This document shows positions 19,006 through 27,408 of a stretch of DNA of 64,000 nucleotides, in pieces. A program made the position numbers and the translations under genes. Every line of letters starts with the position of its first letter. The first letter of the stretch is position 1. Source of the stretch: Thermoleophilales bacterium (GTDB taxonomy: Bacteria > Actinomycetota > Thermoleophilia > Solirubrobacterales > 70-9); the NCBI GenBank assembly GCA_020636895.1, contig JACJWZ010000002.1:930001-994000 (forward strand). The letters are read 5' to 3'. The notes beneath the pieces were generated by a model. The model had not been told where the DNA came from and searched no databases. It worked only from the letters and a program-made list of their open reading frames with translations.

Positions 19006-19980
19006 CTACTGGTAGAGCAGGAAGTCGGCGACGGGGTCGAGGCCGAGAACCTGCTTCGGCGACATCACCTTCGTGTCGAGGTCGTAGAAGACCGAGAAGC
19101 CGTTGAACAGGGTGCTCGAGGCCAACGCCTCGTAGCCGGCGATCTTCGGCCCCGGGGCGCCGATGCCGTCGAAGTTGAACGTGACCTCGACGTCGCGGCG
19201 CTCCTTGACCCTGCGCCGCTTGCGGATCGAGCCCTTGTGGAACTGGTGGACGACGAGGATCTTCGGCGGCAGGTCCTCGTCGGCGACGAGCCGCTGCAGC
19301 GCCCGCGAGGCGGCATTGATCTCGCTGGCCGTGACCCGGCCGACGGTCCGCCCGGGGACACCGTGGCGGCCGACGTTCCACTCCGGGTCGATCGCGATAT
19401 CGACGTCGGGCTCATCGAGCCACGGCTCGAGGTGCTCGATCTCGTCGAGGATCGGAGAGCGGCCGGGCTGGATGTCGATCATCAGCCGGCCGCCGATCGC
19501 GCGGACGCGCTTGAGGTACTCGGCGATCAGGTCGTCGGGCTGGCGGGTCCGGTAGAGGCGGTCGGGCCCCGGCGTCGAGTTGGCGACCACGCCGATCAGG
19601 TCGAGCGCAGGGATCGCCGGGCGCTCACCGCGCTTGACGTAGGCGCGCGCCTGGCGGGCCGCCAGCTTCGCGGCGCTGCGGGAGGAGCGCTCGCCGAGGG
19701 CGGTCGAACCGAGCTGCGGGGCGCCGTAGATCGCGACGACGCGGTTGGCGGGAAGGATCGGCTCGCCCTCCTCGAACTGCGACGGGCGGGGCGGAACCGG
19801 CGCCCTCACCTCGCGCGGGATCGCCGCGGTTCGGGCCCGCAGCTCGGCGGTGCTGAGGGGCGCCGGGCCTGCCGCCGAGGCCGGGCCGACTGCCGTGACG
19901 GCGAGGAGCAAAGCGAGGGCGAACGAGGTTCGTCCGAGCCGGAGCTTCGGGGACGCGGCCCGTTCGGCGATGCATCGCAC
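19006..19980 (-). CDS. Secreted protein, possible TIM-barrel hydrolase, uncharacterised
   Basis: GTG 19980 gives 324 residues with a signal peptide (LGRTSFALALLLAVTAVGPA) about 15 residues from the start. The longer start at 20031 would leave only a few bases to the divergent glycosyltransferase gene and a 35-residue n-region, so it is less likely. Segments such as VVAIYGAPQL, ALDLIGVVANSTPG, GGRLMIDIQPGRSPI, VDIAIDPEWNVG, KILVVHQFHKGS and VTFNFDGIG fall in beta-alpha order, as in a TIM barrel, with Asp/Glu at strand ends. No named family is recognised. Confidence 0.7.
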   Translation of the reverse strand: MRCIAERAASPKLRLGRTSFALALLLAVTAVGPASAAGPAPLSTAELRARTAAIPREVRAPVPPRPSQFEEGEPILPANRVVAIYGAPQLGSTALGERSSRSAAKLAARQARAYVKRGERPAIPALDLIGVVANSTPGPDRLYRTRQPDDLIAEYLKRVRAIGGRLMIDIQPGRSPILDEIEHLEPWLDEPDVDIAIDPEWNVGRHGVPGRTVGRVTASEINAASRALQRLVADEDLPPKILVVHQFHKGSIRKRRRVKERRDVEVTFNFDGIGAPGPKIAGYEALASSTLFNGFSVFYDLDTKVMSPKQVLGLDPVADFLLYQ

Positions 19981-20042
19981 GCGGGCGAGGGTAGCGGCGA
20001 GCGGCGACGCGCCCTCCCGCTCGCCATGCAAGCCTTGCGGTG

Positions 20043-21221
20043 ATGCGGATCGGGATCGTCGCTTACTGGTTCAACCGCGGACAGGCCGTCGTCGCGCGGC
20101 AGATCCGCAGCGCCCTCGACGGCCTCGGGCACGAGACCTTCGTGCTCGCGCGACCGACCCGCAAGACGAACATCCGCCCCGACTGGATCGACCGCAGCGG
20201 GGTCTGGGCGCAGGAGGGCGTGACAGCCGCCAGCGACTACCAGATCCCCCTCGACGAGTACGTGCGCTGGGCCGAAGGGAACCAGCTCGACCTCGTCATG
20301 TTCGACCAGAACTACCAGTTCCCCGAGATCACGCAGCTGCGTGAGCAGGGCGTCCGCACGGTCGGCCGCTTCGTCTGGGAGCACTTCGCCGACGAGCACG
20401 TCGACATCGCCGTCGAGGCCTTCGACCGGATCTACTCGCTGACCGGCGCCGAGCACCGGCGCTACGCCGAGATGGGGATCGAGACCTACCGGGTGCGCTG
20501 GGGTTGCTTCCCGGAGCTGGTCGAACTCGGGGATCGCCTGCGCGCCGAACGCGCGGAGCCGGACTGGATCTCCCCCTACGGGTTCCCCGGCGGTAACGAG
20601 GGCGACGCCGTCTTCCTGTTCCCCGGCGGTTTCATGAGCAAGCGGAAGCCGCTGGTGGAGACGATCGAGGCGTTCCGCAAGGCCGAGGGAAGCCAGATCC
20701 GGCTCGTGCTCAAGGCGCAGGTCGAGCGGCAGGCGAAGCGCGTCAAGCGGCTCGCCCGCGGCGGCTCCCGCTTCGGGATCCGAGACCACCGGATCGAGCT
20801 CGTCACCGCCGACCTGCCGACCGCCGACTACCTGGCGATGTTCGCCGCCGCCGACGTCTGCCTGGCGCCGAGCCGCTGGGAGGGTCTCGGCCTGCATCTA
20901 TACGAGGCGACCGCGCTCGGGGTCCCGATCATCACCAATGACAACGCGCCGATGAACGAGGTGGTCCACGACGGCGTCAACGGCGTCCTCGTCCCCGGGA
21001 TCCGCGACGGCAACGCGCCGCGATCGGGGATCCGGGCCTACAAGCCCGACGTGCCGGCCCTGACCGCCGCCATCGAGCGTCTGGCTGATCCCGGTGAGCG
21101 GGCGCAGCTCGCGGAGGGAGTGTGGAGGCGGCGCGAGGAGCTCAACTGGGAGCAGACGGTGCGCGACCTCGAGGCGCTGCTCAGGTTCGTCGACGCCCGG
21201 GACGCGGAGCTGCGCGGGTGA
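20043..21221 (+). CDS. GT4-type glycosyltransferase (paralog 1 of 5)
   Basis: This 392-residue GT-B protein is related to the products at 32930, 36926, 38735 and 45675. Shared landmarks are GIVAYWFNRGQAVVARQIRS at the N-terminus, FDQNYQ, VGRFVWEHFADEHV, and the nucleotide-sugar region APSRWEGLGLHLYE, which contains the E-x7-E motif of retaining GT4 enzymes. TNDNAPMNEVVHDGVNG follows. It differs from its paralogs by an insertion near residue 165 (RLRAERAEPDWISPYGFPGG). GTG 20040 is an alternative start. It overlaps the SRPBCC gene by 4 bases. Donor and acceptor are unknown. Confidence 0.88.
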   Translation: MRIGIVAYWFNRGQAVVARQIRSALDGLGHETFVLARPTRKTNIRPDWIDRSGVWAQEGVTAASDYQIPLDEYVRWAEGNQLDLVMFDQNYQFPEITQLREQGVRTVGRFVWEHFADEHVDIAVEAFDRIYSLTGAEHRRYAEMGIETYRVRWGCFPELVELGDRLRAERAEPDWISPYGFPGGNEGDAVFLFPGGFMSKRKPLVETIEAFRKAEGSQIRLVLKAQVERQAKRVKRLARGGSRFGIRDHRIELVTADLPTADYLAMFAAADVCLAPSRWEGLGLHLYEATALGVPIITNDNAPMNEVVHDGVNGVLVPGIRDGNAPRSGIRAYKPDVPALTAAIERLADPGERAQLAEGVWRRREELNWEQTVRDLEALLRFVDARDAELRG

Positions 21222-21691
21222 GAGAGCGCGTCCTGCGCCGCGAGCAGGTGCTCGACGTCCCCGTCGAGGAGGCGTTCGCGTTCTTCTCGCGGGCGGAGAA
21301 CCTGGAGGCGATCACGCCGCCCCTCCTGCGCTTCCGGATCGTCACCCCGGAGCCGGTCGAGATGGGCACCGGGACCCTGATCCGGTACCGGCTGCGGCTG
21401 CACGGCCTGCCGGTCTCGTGGCTGACCCGGATCGAGGAGTGGGATCCGCCGCACGCGTTCGTCGACCGACAGCTGCGCGGCCCCTACGCGCTCTGGCATC
21501 ACACCCACAGCTTCGAGCCGCTCGACGGCGGCGCACGAACGCGGATGACCGATCTCGTCCGCTACGCGCACCGGCTCGGGCCGCTCGGGACCATCGTCGA
21601 GCGTCTGGTCGTCCGCCGCGACCTCGACCGGATCTTCGACTTCCGTCGCGACTCGATCCCGGGCCTGCTCGCGAGAGGCGCGGCGGCATGA
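21218..21691 (+). CDS. SRPBCC-family ligand-binding protein
   Basis: This 157-residue protein starts at GTG 21218, which overlaps the TGA of the glycosyltransferase (GTGA). The pattern VLDVPVEEAFAFFSRAENLE, then ITPPLLRFRIVTPEP, WLTRIEEWDPPHAFVDRQLR, and YALWHHTHSFEPLDGGARTR is that of the coenzyme-Q-binding/CalC-like START-type (SRPBCC) family. These proteins bind hydrophobic ligands in a helix-grip fold. Its 3' end overlaps the next methyltransferase gene (ATGA), so the three genes form one operon. Confidence 0.85.
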   Translation: MRERVLRREQVLDVPVEEAFAFFSRAENLEAITPPLLRFRIVTPEPVEMGTGTLIRYRLRLHGLPVSWLTRIEEWDPPHAFVDRQLRGPYALWHHTHSFEPLDGGARTRMTDLVRYAHRLGPLGTIVERLVVRRDLDRIFDFRRDSIPGLLARGAAA

Positions 21692-22353
21692 GCGACAATC
21701 GCTCGATGCTCTCGCGCGCCTACGACGCGACCTGGGGCCGGATGTTCGCGGCGATCTACGACCGCATGCTCGCGGCGTCCGAGGAGGCCGGGCTCCGTGA
21801 GCGGCGCGGGCGCCTGCTGGCGGAGGCGAGCGGCCGGACGCTGGAGCTCGGCGCCGGAACCGGCGTCAACGTCGAGCACTACCCCGGCGCGGTGACCGAG
21901 CTGATCCTCACCGAGCCCTTCGAGCCGATGGCGAAGCATCTGCGGGAGCGCGTCGCCGCGAGCGGTCGCGAGGCTCGCGTGGTCGTTGCGCCGGCCGAGC
22001 ATCTCCCGGTCGAGGACGCCTCCATCGACACCGTCACCGTCACACTGGTGCTCTGCACGGTCGATGACCTCGCGGGGACGCTGGCGGAGGTCGATCGCGT
22101 ACTGAAGCCCGGCGGCAGGCTCCTGTTCATGGAGCACGTGCGCTCCCCCGATGACGAGCGCCTCGCCCGCAAGCAGGATCGTCTCGAGCGCCCGTGGCGC
22201 TTCGTCGGCCACGGCTGCCGTCCCAACCGCGACACCGTCGCCGCCATCGAGGCCTCGCCGCTGGAGCTGCGCGAGCTCGAACGCGGTCGCACCCCCAAGG
22301 CGCCTGAGATCACGAAGCCGCTCGCTCAGGGAGTGGCCGTGAAGGCCGGCTGA
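21688..22353 (+). CDS. Class I SAM-dependent methyltransferase (UbiE-like)
   Basis: This 221-residue protein has motif I LELGAGTGVNVEHYPG near residues 51-66, the acidic strand-2 end LTEPFEPM, VVAPAEHLPVEDASIDTVTV, and LKPGGRLLFMEHV, typical of Methyltransf_11/UbiE proteins. The acceptor is unknown. It is translationally coupled to the SRPBCC gene (ATG 21688 overlaps its stop). The link to a hydrophobic-ligand protein and a glycosyltransferase hints at a lipid or quinone-like substrate, which is only an inference. Confidence 0.88.
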   Translation: MSDNRSMLSRAYDATWGRMFAAIYDRMLAASEEAGLRERRGRLLAEASGRTLELGAGTGVNVEHYPGAVTELILTEPFEPMAKHLRERVAASGREARVVVAPAEHLPVEDASIDTVTVTLVLCTVDDLAGTLAEVDRVLKPGGRLLFMEHVRSPDDERLARKQDRLERPWRFVGHGCRPNRDTVAAIEASPLELRELERGRTPKAPEITKPLAQGVAVKAG

Positions 22354-22461
22354 GCGCCGGATCGGCCCGGCACAGCGGCGCCATTCGGGCACCGCGTTGC
22401 ACCGAACGCGGCGATCTGCGAGAACCCGGGATGCGAGCCCACAACCGAGGAGGAGAGGAAG

Positions 22462-22743
22462 TTGCCGCATTTCATCCTGCTGACCAAGCTGACCAGCGAG
22501 GGCGTGAAGACGATCAAGAACAACCCCGACCGGATCGCCGAGGTGAACCGGGAGATGGAGCAGATCGGCCTCAAGGTCCACCACCAGTGGGCGACGCTCG
22601 GCCAGTACGACTTCATCAGCGTCGTCGAGGCGGATGACGCCGAGACGATGGCCAAGGCCTCCGTCGAGCTCGGCTCCCGGGGCACGACCGTCAACGAGAC
22701 CCTCAACGCGATTCCCAGCGACGACTTCGCCGGGTCGCTGTAG
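22462..22743 (+). CDS. GYD-domain protein
   Basis: This 93-residue protein starts at TTG 22462 behind a strong Shine-Dalgarno (AGGAGGAGAGG). It shows the small GYD fold: HFILLTKLTSEGVKTIKNNP, GLKVHHQWATLGQYDFISVV, ETMAKASVELGSRGTTVNET. In the family the GYD motif is usually written with Gly-x-Tyr-Asp; here it is GQYDF. The role of the family is not known. It precedes purD by 44 bp and may be co-transcribed with the purine genes. Confidence 0.85.
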   Translation: MPHFILLTKLTSEGVKTIKNNPDRIAEVNREMEQIGLKVHHQWATLGQYDFISVVEADDAETMAKASVELGSRGTTVNETLNAIPSDDFAGSL

Positions 22744-22787
22744 GGAATCGGGCGGGTGATGGCGGCGGGCGCAGCGGAGGCTGTGGC

Positions 22788-24062
22788 TTGAAGGTCCTGG
22801 TGATCGGCGGCGGCGGCCGCGAGCACGCGATCGTCCGCGCGCTCGCCCGCTCCGACCACGCTCCTGACCTGCTCTGCGCGCCCGGCAACCCCGGGATCGC
22901 CGCCGACGCCGAGCTGCTCGACATCGGCGTCGACGACGTGGGCGGCATCGTCGCGGCCGCGCGCGAGCGCGAGGTCGACCTCGTGGTCGTCGGACCCGAG
23001 GCGCCGCTCGTCGCCGGCGTGGTGGATGCGCTGGGCGAGGCCGGGATCGCGGCGTTCGGGCCGAGCGCGGAGGCGGCCCGGCTCGAGGGCTCGAAGGTCT
23101 ACGCGAAGGAGGCGATGGCCGAGGCCGGCGTCCCGACCGCGGGCCACGAGGTCGTGACGAGCCGCGAGGACGCGCTCGCCCATCTCGCCTCCTGCGACTA
23201 CCCGGTCGTGCTGAAGGCCGACGGGCTCGCCGCGGGCAAGGGAGTGATCATCGCCGCCGACGAGGCCGAGGCGCACGAGGCGGTGGAGGCGTTCTTCACC
23301 GAGCAACGCTTTGGCGAGACCAGCGTCCTGATCGAGGAGCACATGGTCGGCGAGGAGCTCTCGATGCTGGCGATCTGCGACGGCGAGAACGTCGTGCCGC
23401 TCGCCCCCGCCCAGGACTACAAGCGGATCTTCGACGGCGACGAGGGACCCAACACCGGGGGCATGGGGAGCTACTCGCCCGTTCCGGGGGTGACCGCCGA
23501 CGACGTCTCCCGGATCGTCTCCGAGGTGCACGAGCCGATCGTGCGGCTGATGGCCGGCCGCGGCATCCCCTTCCATGGGGTGCTCTACGCCGGGCTGATG
23601 ATGACCGCCGACGGCCCGCGGGTGCTCGAGTTCAACTGCCGCTTCGGCGATCCCGAGACGCAGGCGGTGCTGCCGCGGATGCGCAGCGACCTGCTCGACC
23701 TCTGCCTCGCCGCAGGGAAGCGCGGCGGCCTCGCCGGGGTCGAGGCGGAGTTCTCCCCTGAGTGGGCGGTGACGCTGGTGCTCGCCTCCGCCGGCTACCC
23801 GGAGAGCTCCTCGAAGGGGGACGTGATCAGCGGCCTCGCCGCGGCGGCCGCGACCGGCGCGGAGATCACGCACGCGGGGACCGCGGAGATCGATGGGGAG
23901 ATCGTCACCGCCGGCGGGCGCGTCCTCAACGTGACCGCGCTCGGGTCGGGGGCCGACGTCGCCCGCCGCCGCGCCTACGATGCCGCCGACGAGATCAGCT
24001 TCGACGGCCGCCAGATCCGCACCGACATCGCCGCCAGGGCGGTGGAGCGGGCGGGCGGCTGA
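22788..24062 (+). CDS. purD: Phosphoribosylamine-glycine ligase (GARS)
   Basis: This 424-residue ATP-grasp enzyme joins glycine to phosphoribosylamine, the second step of purine synthesis. The start is TTG 22788 after GGAGG. N-terminal LVIGGGGREHAI is the diagnostic PurD opening. The ATP-grasp core has VVLKADGLAAGKGVIIA, and LEFNCRFGDPETQAVLPR carries the metal-binding residues. The length is normal. It is followed by purE and purB in the same direction with gaps of about 35 bp. Confidence 0.97.
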   Translation: MKVLVIGGGGREHAIVRALARSDHAPDLLCAPGNPGIAADAELLDIGVDDVGGIVAAAREREVDLVVVGPEAPLVAGVVDALGEAGIAAFGPSAEAARLEGSKVYAKEAMAEAGVPTAGHEVVTSREDALAHLASCDYPVVLKADGLAAGKGVIIAADEAEAHEAVEAFFTEQRFGETSVLIEEHMVGEELSMLAICDGENVVPLAPAQDYKRIFDGDEGPNTGGMGSYSPVPGVTADDVSRIVSEVHEPIVRLMAGRGIPFHGVLYAGLMMTADGPRVLEFNCRFGDPETQAVLPRMRSDLLDLCLAAGKRGGLAGVEAEFSPEWAVTLVLASAGYPESSSKGDVISGLAAAAATGAEITHAGTAEIDGEIVTAGGRVLNVTALGSGADVARRRAYDAADEISFDGRQIRTDIAARAVERAGG

Positions 24063-24095
24063 CCAACCGACGAACGGACAACGAGTGGAGGGACC

Positions 24096-24632
24096 ATGAA
24101 CGAGGCCGAGGCCGACCCAACTGCGACCCCGGCCAGAGGCGTGGCCATTCCCGAAGCGGGTGGGGATCCCACGCCGGACGTGATGGCGGAGGTGGAGCGC
24201 GCCTTCGAGGAGATCGAGGTGGACTCCCCGCTGGTCGGGATCATCATGGGCTCGCCCAACGACAAGCCCAAGATGCAGCCGGCGGGCAAGGCGCTGCACG
24301 AGGCCGGCATCTCCTACGAGGTGCGGGTGATGAGCGCCCATCGGACGCCCGACGTGGTCGCCGACTACTGCAAGAACGCGCAGATGCGCGGGCTCAAGGC
24401 GATCATCGCCGGAGCCGGGATGAGCGCCGCTCTCCCGGGTGTCGCCGCCGCCTACTCGAGCCTCCCGGTCATCGGCGTGCCGATCCTCGGCAAGAGCCTG
24501 AACGGGCTCGACTCGCTGCTGACGATCGCGCAGATGCCGCCGGGTGTGCCGGTCGCCTGCATGGCCGTTGACGGCGCCAAGAACGCGGGTCTCTTCGCGG
24601 CGCGGATCATCGAGCTGGCGCAGTCGAGCTGA
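24096..24632 (+). CDS. purE: 5-(carboxyamino)imidazole ribonucleotide mutase
   Basis: This 178-residue protein carries the PurE signature: GIIMGSPNDKPKMQPAG (usually MGSxSD), then VRVMSAHRTPD, AGAGMSAALPGVAAAYS, and GVPILGKSLNGLDSLL. PurE normally moves the carboxyl group of N5-CAIR to give CAIR. A 35-residue extension precedes the core. No purK is visible in the window, so whether the substrate is N5-CAIR or AIR cannot be settled here. It lies between purD and purB. Confidence 0.95.
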   Translation: MNEAEADPTATPARGVAIPEAGGDPTPDVMAEVERAFEEIEVDSPLVGIIMGSPNDKPKMQPAGKALHEAGISYEVRVMSAHRTPDVVADYCKNAQMRGLKAIIAGAGMSAALPGVAAAYSSLPVIGVPILGKSLNGLDSLLTIAQMPPGVPVACMAVDGAKNAGLFAARIIELAQSS

Positions 24633-24668
24633 GCGCCGGGGCCTTGGGCGACGACAGGAGAGCCTGAG

Positions 24669-25964
24669 TTGATCCCGCGCTACACCCGGGAGGAGATCGG
24701 CGCCGTCTGGACGCAGCGGCGCAAGATGGAGGGCTGGCTCGAGGTCGAGCTCGCCGTCACCGAGGCGCTGGCCGATGCGGGGGTCGTCCCCGCCGAGGAT
24801 GCCGCGGAGTGCAGGGAGCGCGCGTCGTTCACGGTCGAGGCGGTGGAGGAGCGGGAGCGGACGACCAACCACGACGTCGCCGCTTTCGTCGATGTCGTCT
24901 CCGCTTCGATCGGCCCCGAGGGCCGCTGGATCCACTACGGCCTCACTTCCTCCGACGTCCTCGACACGGCGCTCGCGACGCAGATCGTCGAGGCCGGGAC
25001 GATCGTCGTCTCCGGCGCGCGCGACTTCCGCGACGCCCTGATCGAGCGCGCCTTCGAGTTCCGCGACACGCCCTGCGTCGGCCGCACCCACGGCATCCAC
25101 GCCGAGCCGACCAGCTTCGGGCTGCGGCTCGCCGGCTTCGCCTTCGAGGCCGACCGCAACGTGCGCCGGCTCGAGCGGGCGTTCGAGCAGTGCGCGGTCG
25201 GCAAGCTTTCGGGGGCGGTGGGCACCTACGCGTCGCTGCCGCCGACGGTCGAGGCGGCGGTCATGGACCGTCTCGGGATCCGAGCCGAGGACGCCTCCAC
25301 CCAGATCGTCCCCCGCGACCGTCACGCAGAGGTGCTGAGCGCGATCGCCCTCGCCGGCGCCGGGCTCGAGCGCTTCGCAACCGAGGTGCGGGGCCTGCAG
25401 AAGACCGAGGTGCGCGAGGTCGAGGAGCCGTTCGGCAAGGGCCAGAAGGGCTCATCGGCGATGCCGCACAAGCGCAACCCGATCACGACCGAGCGGATCA
25501 CCGGGCTCGCCCGCGTGCTCCGCGGCTACGCGCAGGCGGGGCTCGAGAACGTAGCGCTCTGGCACGAGCGCGACATCTCCCACTCCGGCGCCGAGCGGGT
25601 GATCCTCCCCGACGCGACGATCGGCCTCGACTACATGCAGCACCTGGCGACGCGGGTGGCCGGTGGGATGACCGTCCACACCGACCGCATGGCCGAGAAC
25701 CTCGAGCTCACCTACGGCGCGATCTACTCGCAGCGGGCGCTGACCGCGCTCGTCGACGGGGGGATGATCCGCGACGACGCCTACATGCTCGTCCAGGCGA
25801 ACGCCCAGAAGGCCTGGGACACGCGGACGCCATTCCGCGACCTGCTCGCCGAGGCGGTCGCGGACGGCGAGGTGACGATCGACGTCGACGCGATCTTCGA
25901 CCCGAGCGCCTACCTCACCCACACGGGCGAGGTGTTCGAGCGGCTCGAGAAGCTCCGCGGCTGA
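24669..25964 (+). CDS. purB: Adenylosuccinate lyase
   Basis: This 431-residue member of the fumarase/aspartase superfamily cleaves SAICAR and adenylosuccinate with release of fumarate. Visible motifs: TNHDVAAFVDVV, HYGLTSSDVLDTAL, GRTHGIHAEPTSFG (catalytic His) and the signature GSSAMPHKRNPI near residue 265. The start is TTG 24669 behind AGGAGAG. The length is normal. It ends the first purine block; family A repeats lie immediately downstream. Confidence 0.97.
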   Translation: MIPRYTREEIGAVWTQRRKMEGWLEVELAVTEALADAGVVPAEDAAECRERASFTVEAVEERERTTNHDVAAFVDVVSASIGPEGRWIHYGLTSSDVLDTALATQIVEAGTIVVSGARDFRDALIERAFEFRDTPCVGRTHGIHAEPTSFGLRLAGFAFEADRNVRRLERAFEQCAVGKLSGAVGTYASLPPTVEAAVMDRLGIRAEDASTQIVPRDRHAEVLSAIALAGAGLERFATEVRGLQKTEVREVEEPFGKGQKGSSAMPHKRNPITTERITGLARVLRGYAQAGLENVALWHERDISHSGAERVILPDATIGLDYMQHLATRVAGGMTVHTDRMAENLELTYGAIYSQRALTALVDGGMIRDDAYMLVQANAQKAWDTRTPFRDLLAEAVADGEVTIDVDAIFDPSAYLTHTGEVFERLEKLRG

Positions 25965-25993
25965 CCGGGGCGACTCGCGAGGCGGGAGACGCA

Positions 25994-26164
25994 CCGAACG
26001 TTCACCGTGTGGGGCTATAGGGGGTCGAAATCGACGTTCGGCGGCGGGCGGCGCATGGAACGTTCACCGTGCGGGGCCTATGGGGGTGAGAACGACGTTC
26101 GGCGGTGGGCGACGCACCGAACGTTCACCGTGTGGGGCTATAGGGGGTCGAAATCGACGTTCGG
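25994..26164 (+). repeat. Tandem array of three family A repeats
   Basis: Three units of 47-48 bp lie at 25994-26041, 26056-26102 and 26117-26164, separated by two similar 14-bp spacers (CGGCGGGCGGCGCA, CGGTGGGCGACGCA), so the period is about 61-62 bp. Each has the form CCGAACGTTCACCGTG, core GGGGCTATAGGGGGTCGAAA, end CGACGTTCGG; the middle unit is diverged. Units 1 and 3 are almost identical. The array lies between the convergent purB and glycosidase-like genes. Confidence 0.85.
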
Positions 26165-26190
26165 CGGTGGGCGGCGGCCGGGGGGGCCGC

Positions 26191-27381
26191 TCAGCGTCCC
26201 GGCGGGGACGGGATCTCGTCGGCCGACGGCGGGAGCTTCGCGGTCGCCGGGGCGTCGGCCACGAGCCGGCCGCGGGCGCCCTTGCCGCGGCGGGACCAGT
26301 ACACCCGCTCCGGCTTCAGCTCGAGGAGGTCCGGCCAGGTCCCCTCGCCAATGACGCCGCTGGCCGGGAGGCCGGCGTCGGCTTGCAGCGCCACAACGGC
26401 GCGCTCGGTGCGGCCGTTGAAGCGGCCGCTGATCGGGACGTCGTAGCCGCCGCCGGCCAGCAGCTGCTGCGCCCAGACGACCAGGTCGCCGCGATCACCG
26501 CGGGCGAGCTCCGGGTAGGAGTCGTCGGGCGACGCCGGCGCGCGCCCGCCGACACGCTTGGTGATCGCGCGCCACTCCCTTCCGGAGGTCTCCTGCCACG
26601 ACCACCAGCTCACCCCGTTCGCGTCGTTGGCGCGGGCGTAGCGCCGGAAGTCCTTGAGCTGGCGGCGCGGCGGGTTGTCGTAGGTCTGCCCGACCGGGTA
26701 GAGCGGGCGGTCGTAGGGACGGTTGAAGGTGTAGGTGTGGGCGAACGCGGTCGCCACCTTGTCCCCGATGTCGAACCAGTAGAGCTGGGGCGCGTTGTAC
26801 TGGGCGCCTCCGGGGCCGAGGAAGACCGAGTAGGGGAAGCCGGGGTGGTAGTCGACGTAGGGGAAGCTCGCGAGGACGAGCGGGAAGTCGGCTCCGATCC
26901 GCTTGCGCAGCTTCCTGATGTAGGCGTCGGCGGACGCGTACTTGCCCTCGTAGTCGGATTCGGCGTCGATGATCAGGCAGTCGGCTCCGGCGTCGACGGC
27001 GCGCGCGCCCACCCGCGCCTCCTTCGCAGGGTCGTTGCCGTAAACGAACTGCCAGGCGCAGACGTCGACGCCCGCAGCGTGGATCGCATCGACCAGCCCG
27101 GGGCTGAACTGGCTCCAGTAGTTGCCGCCGTCGCCGCTCTTGACGAATACCGCGTCGAGGCCGCGCTTCGCCGCGCGCCGGCCGATCGTCTCTCCGCTGC
27201 CGCCCGATGAGCTCACGTTCCAGATCCAGCTCGCATCGCCGGCGAGCGGATCCGGCGGGGAGTCGTCCTGTCTCTCGGCGTCCGCTGCCTGGGTGAGCAC
27301 GGAGACCAGAGCGAGCAGGAGGGCAGCCAGCGGCGCCGCTCCCAGGCGGGCGACGGCAGTCCTCTTCCCAGCTCCGCTCAT
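26191..27381 (-). CDS. Secreted glycosidase-like protein with peptidoglycan-binding domain
   Basis: This 396-residue protein (ATG 27381, GAGGAG upstream) has a signal sequence (LGAAPLAALLLALVSVLTQA). The N-terminal domain runs WIWNVSSSGG, GLDAVFVKSGDGGNYWSQF, AGVDVCAWQFVYGND, GADCLIIDAESDYEGKY, FPLVLASFPYVDYHPGFPYS, GVSWWSWQETSG. This is the beta-alpha order and acidic strand ends of GH25/GH18-like or DUF1906-type barrels. A C-terminal PG_binding_1-like repeat follows (LARGDRGDLVVWAQQLLAGG, FNGRTERAVVALQADAGLPA, VIGEGTWPDLL). It probably acts at the cell wall; the exact activity is not known. Confidence 0.8.
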   Translation of the reverse strand: MSGAGKRTAVARLGAAPLAALLLALVSVLTQAADAERQDDSPPDPLAGDASWIWNVSSSGGSGETIGRRAAKRGLDAVFVKSGDGGNYWSQFSPGLVDAIHAAGVDVCAWQFVYGNDPAKEARVGARAVDAGADCLIIDAESDYEGKYASADAYIRKLRKRIGADFPLVLASFPYVDYHPGFPYSVFLGPGGAQYNAPQLYWFDIGDKVATAFAHTYTFNRPYDRPLYPVGQTYDNPPRRQLKDFRRYARANDANGVSWWSWQETSGREWRAITKRVGGRAPASPDDSYPELARGDRGDLVVWAQQLLAGGGYDVPISGRFNGRTERAVVALQADAGLPASGVIGEGTWPDLLELKPERVYWSRRGKGARGRLVADAPATAKLPPSADEIPSPPGR

Positions 27382-27408
27382 GCCCTCGCTCCTCTCGATC
27401 GGCACCCC

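Noticed and set aside
19981..20031. ATG 20031 as the start of the secreted protein
   Set aside because: It leaves only a few bases to the divergent GT4 start and an overlong n-region before the signal core; GTG 19980 is more likely, although this is not certain.
22380..22410. Further family A copy (GCACCGAACGCGG)
   Set aside because: Only about ten bases of one end match, and the core and opposite end are absent.
22326..25325. A 999-codon open frame on the minus strand, antisense to purD-purE-purB
   Set aside because: It is a typical shadow of high-G+C coding DNA: the composition is Arg/Asp/Val/Gly-rich without motifs, and three clear purine genes occupy the other strand.
25994..26164. CRISPR array
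   Set aside because: There are only three units, the repeats are diverged, and the 14-bp spacers are almost identical, so this is not CRISPR. No cas genes are present.
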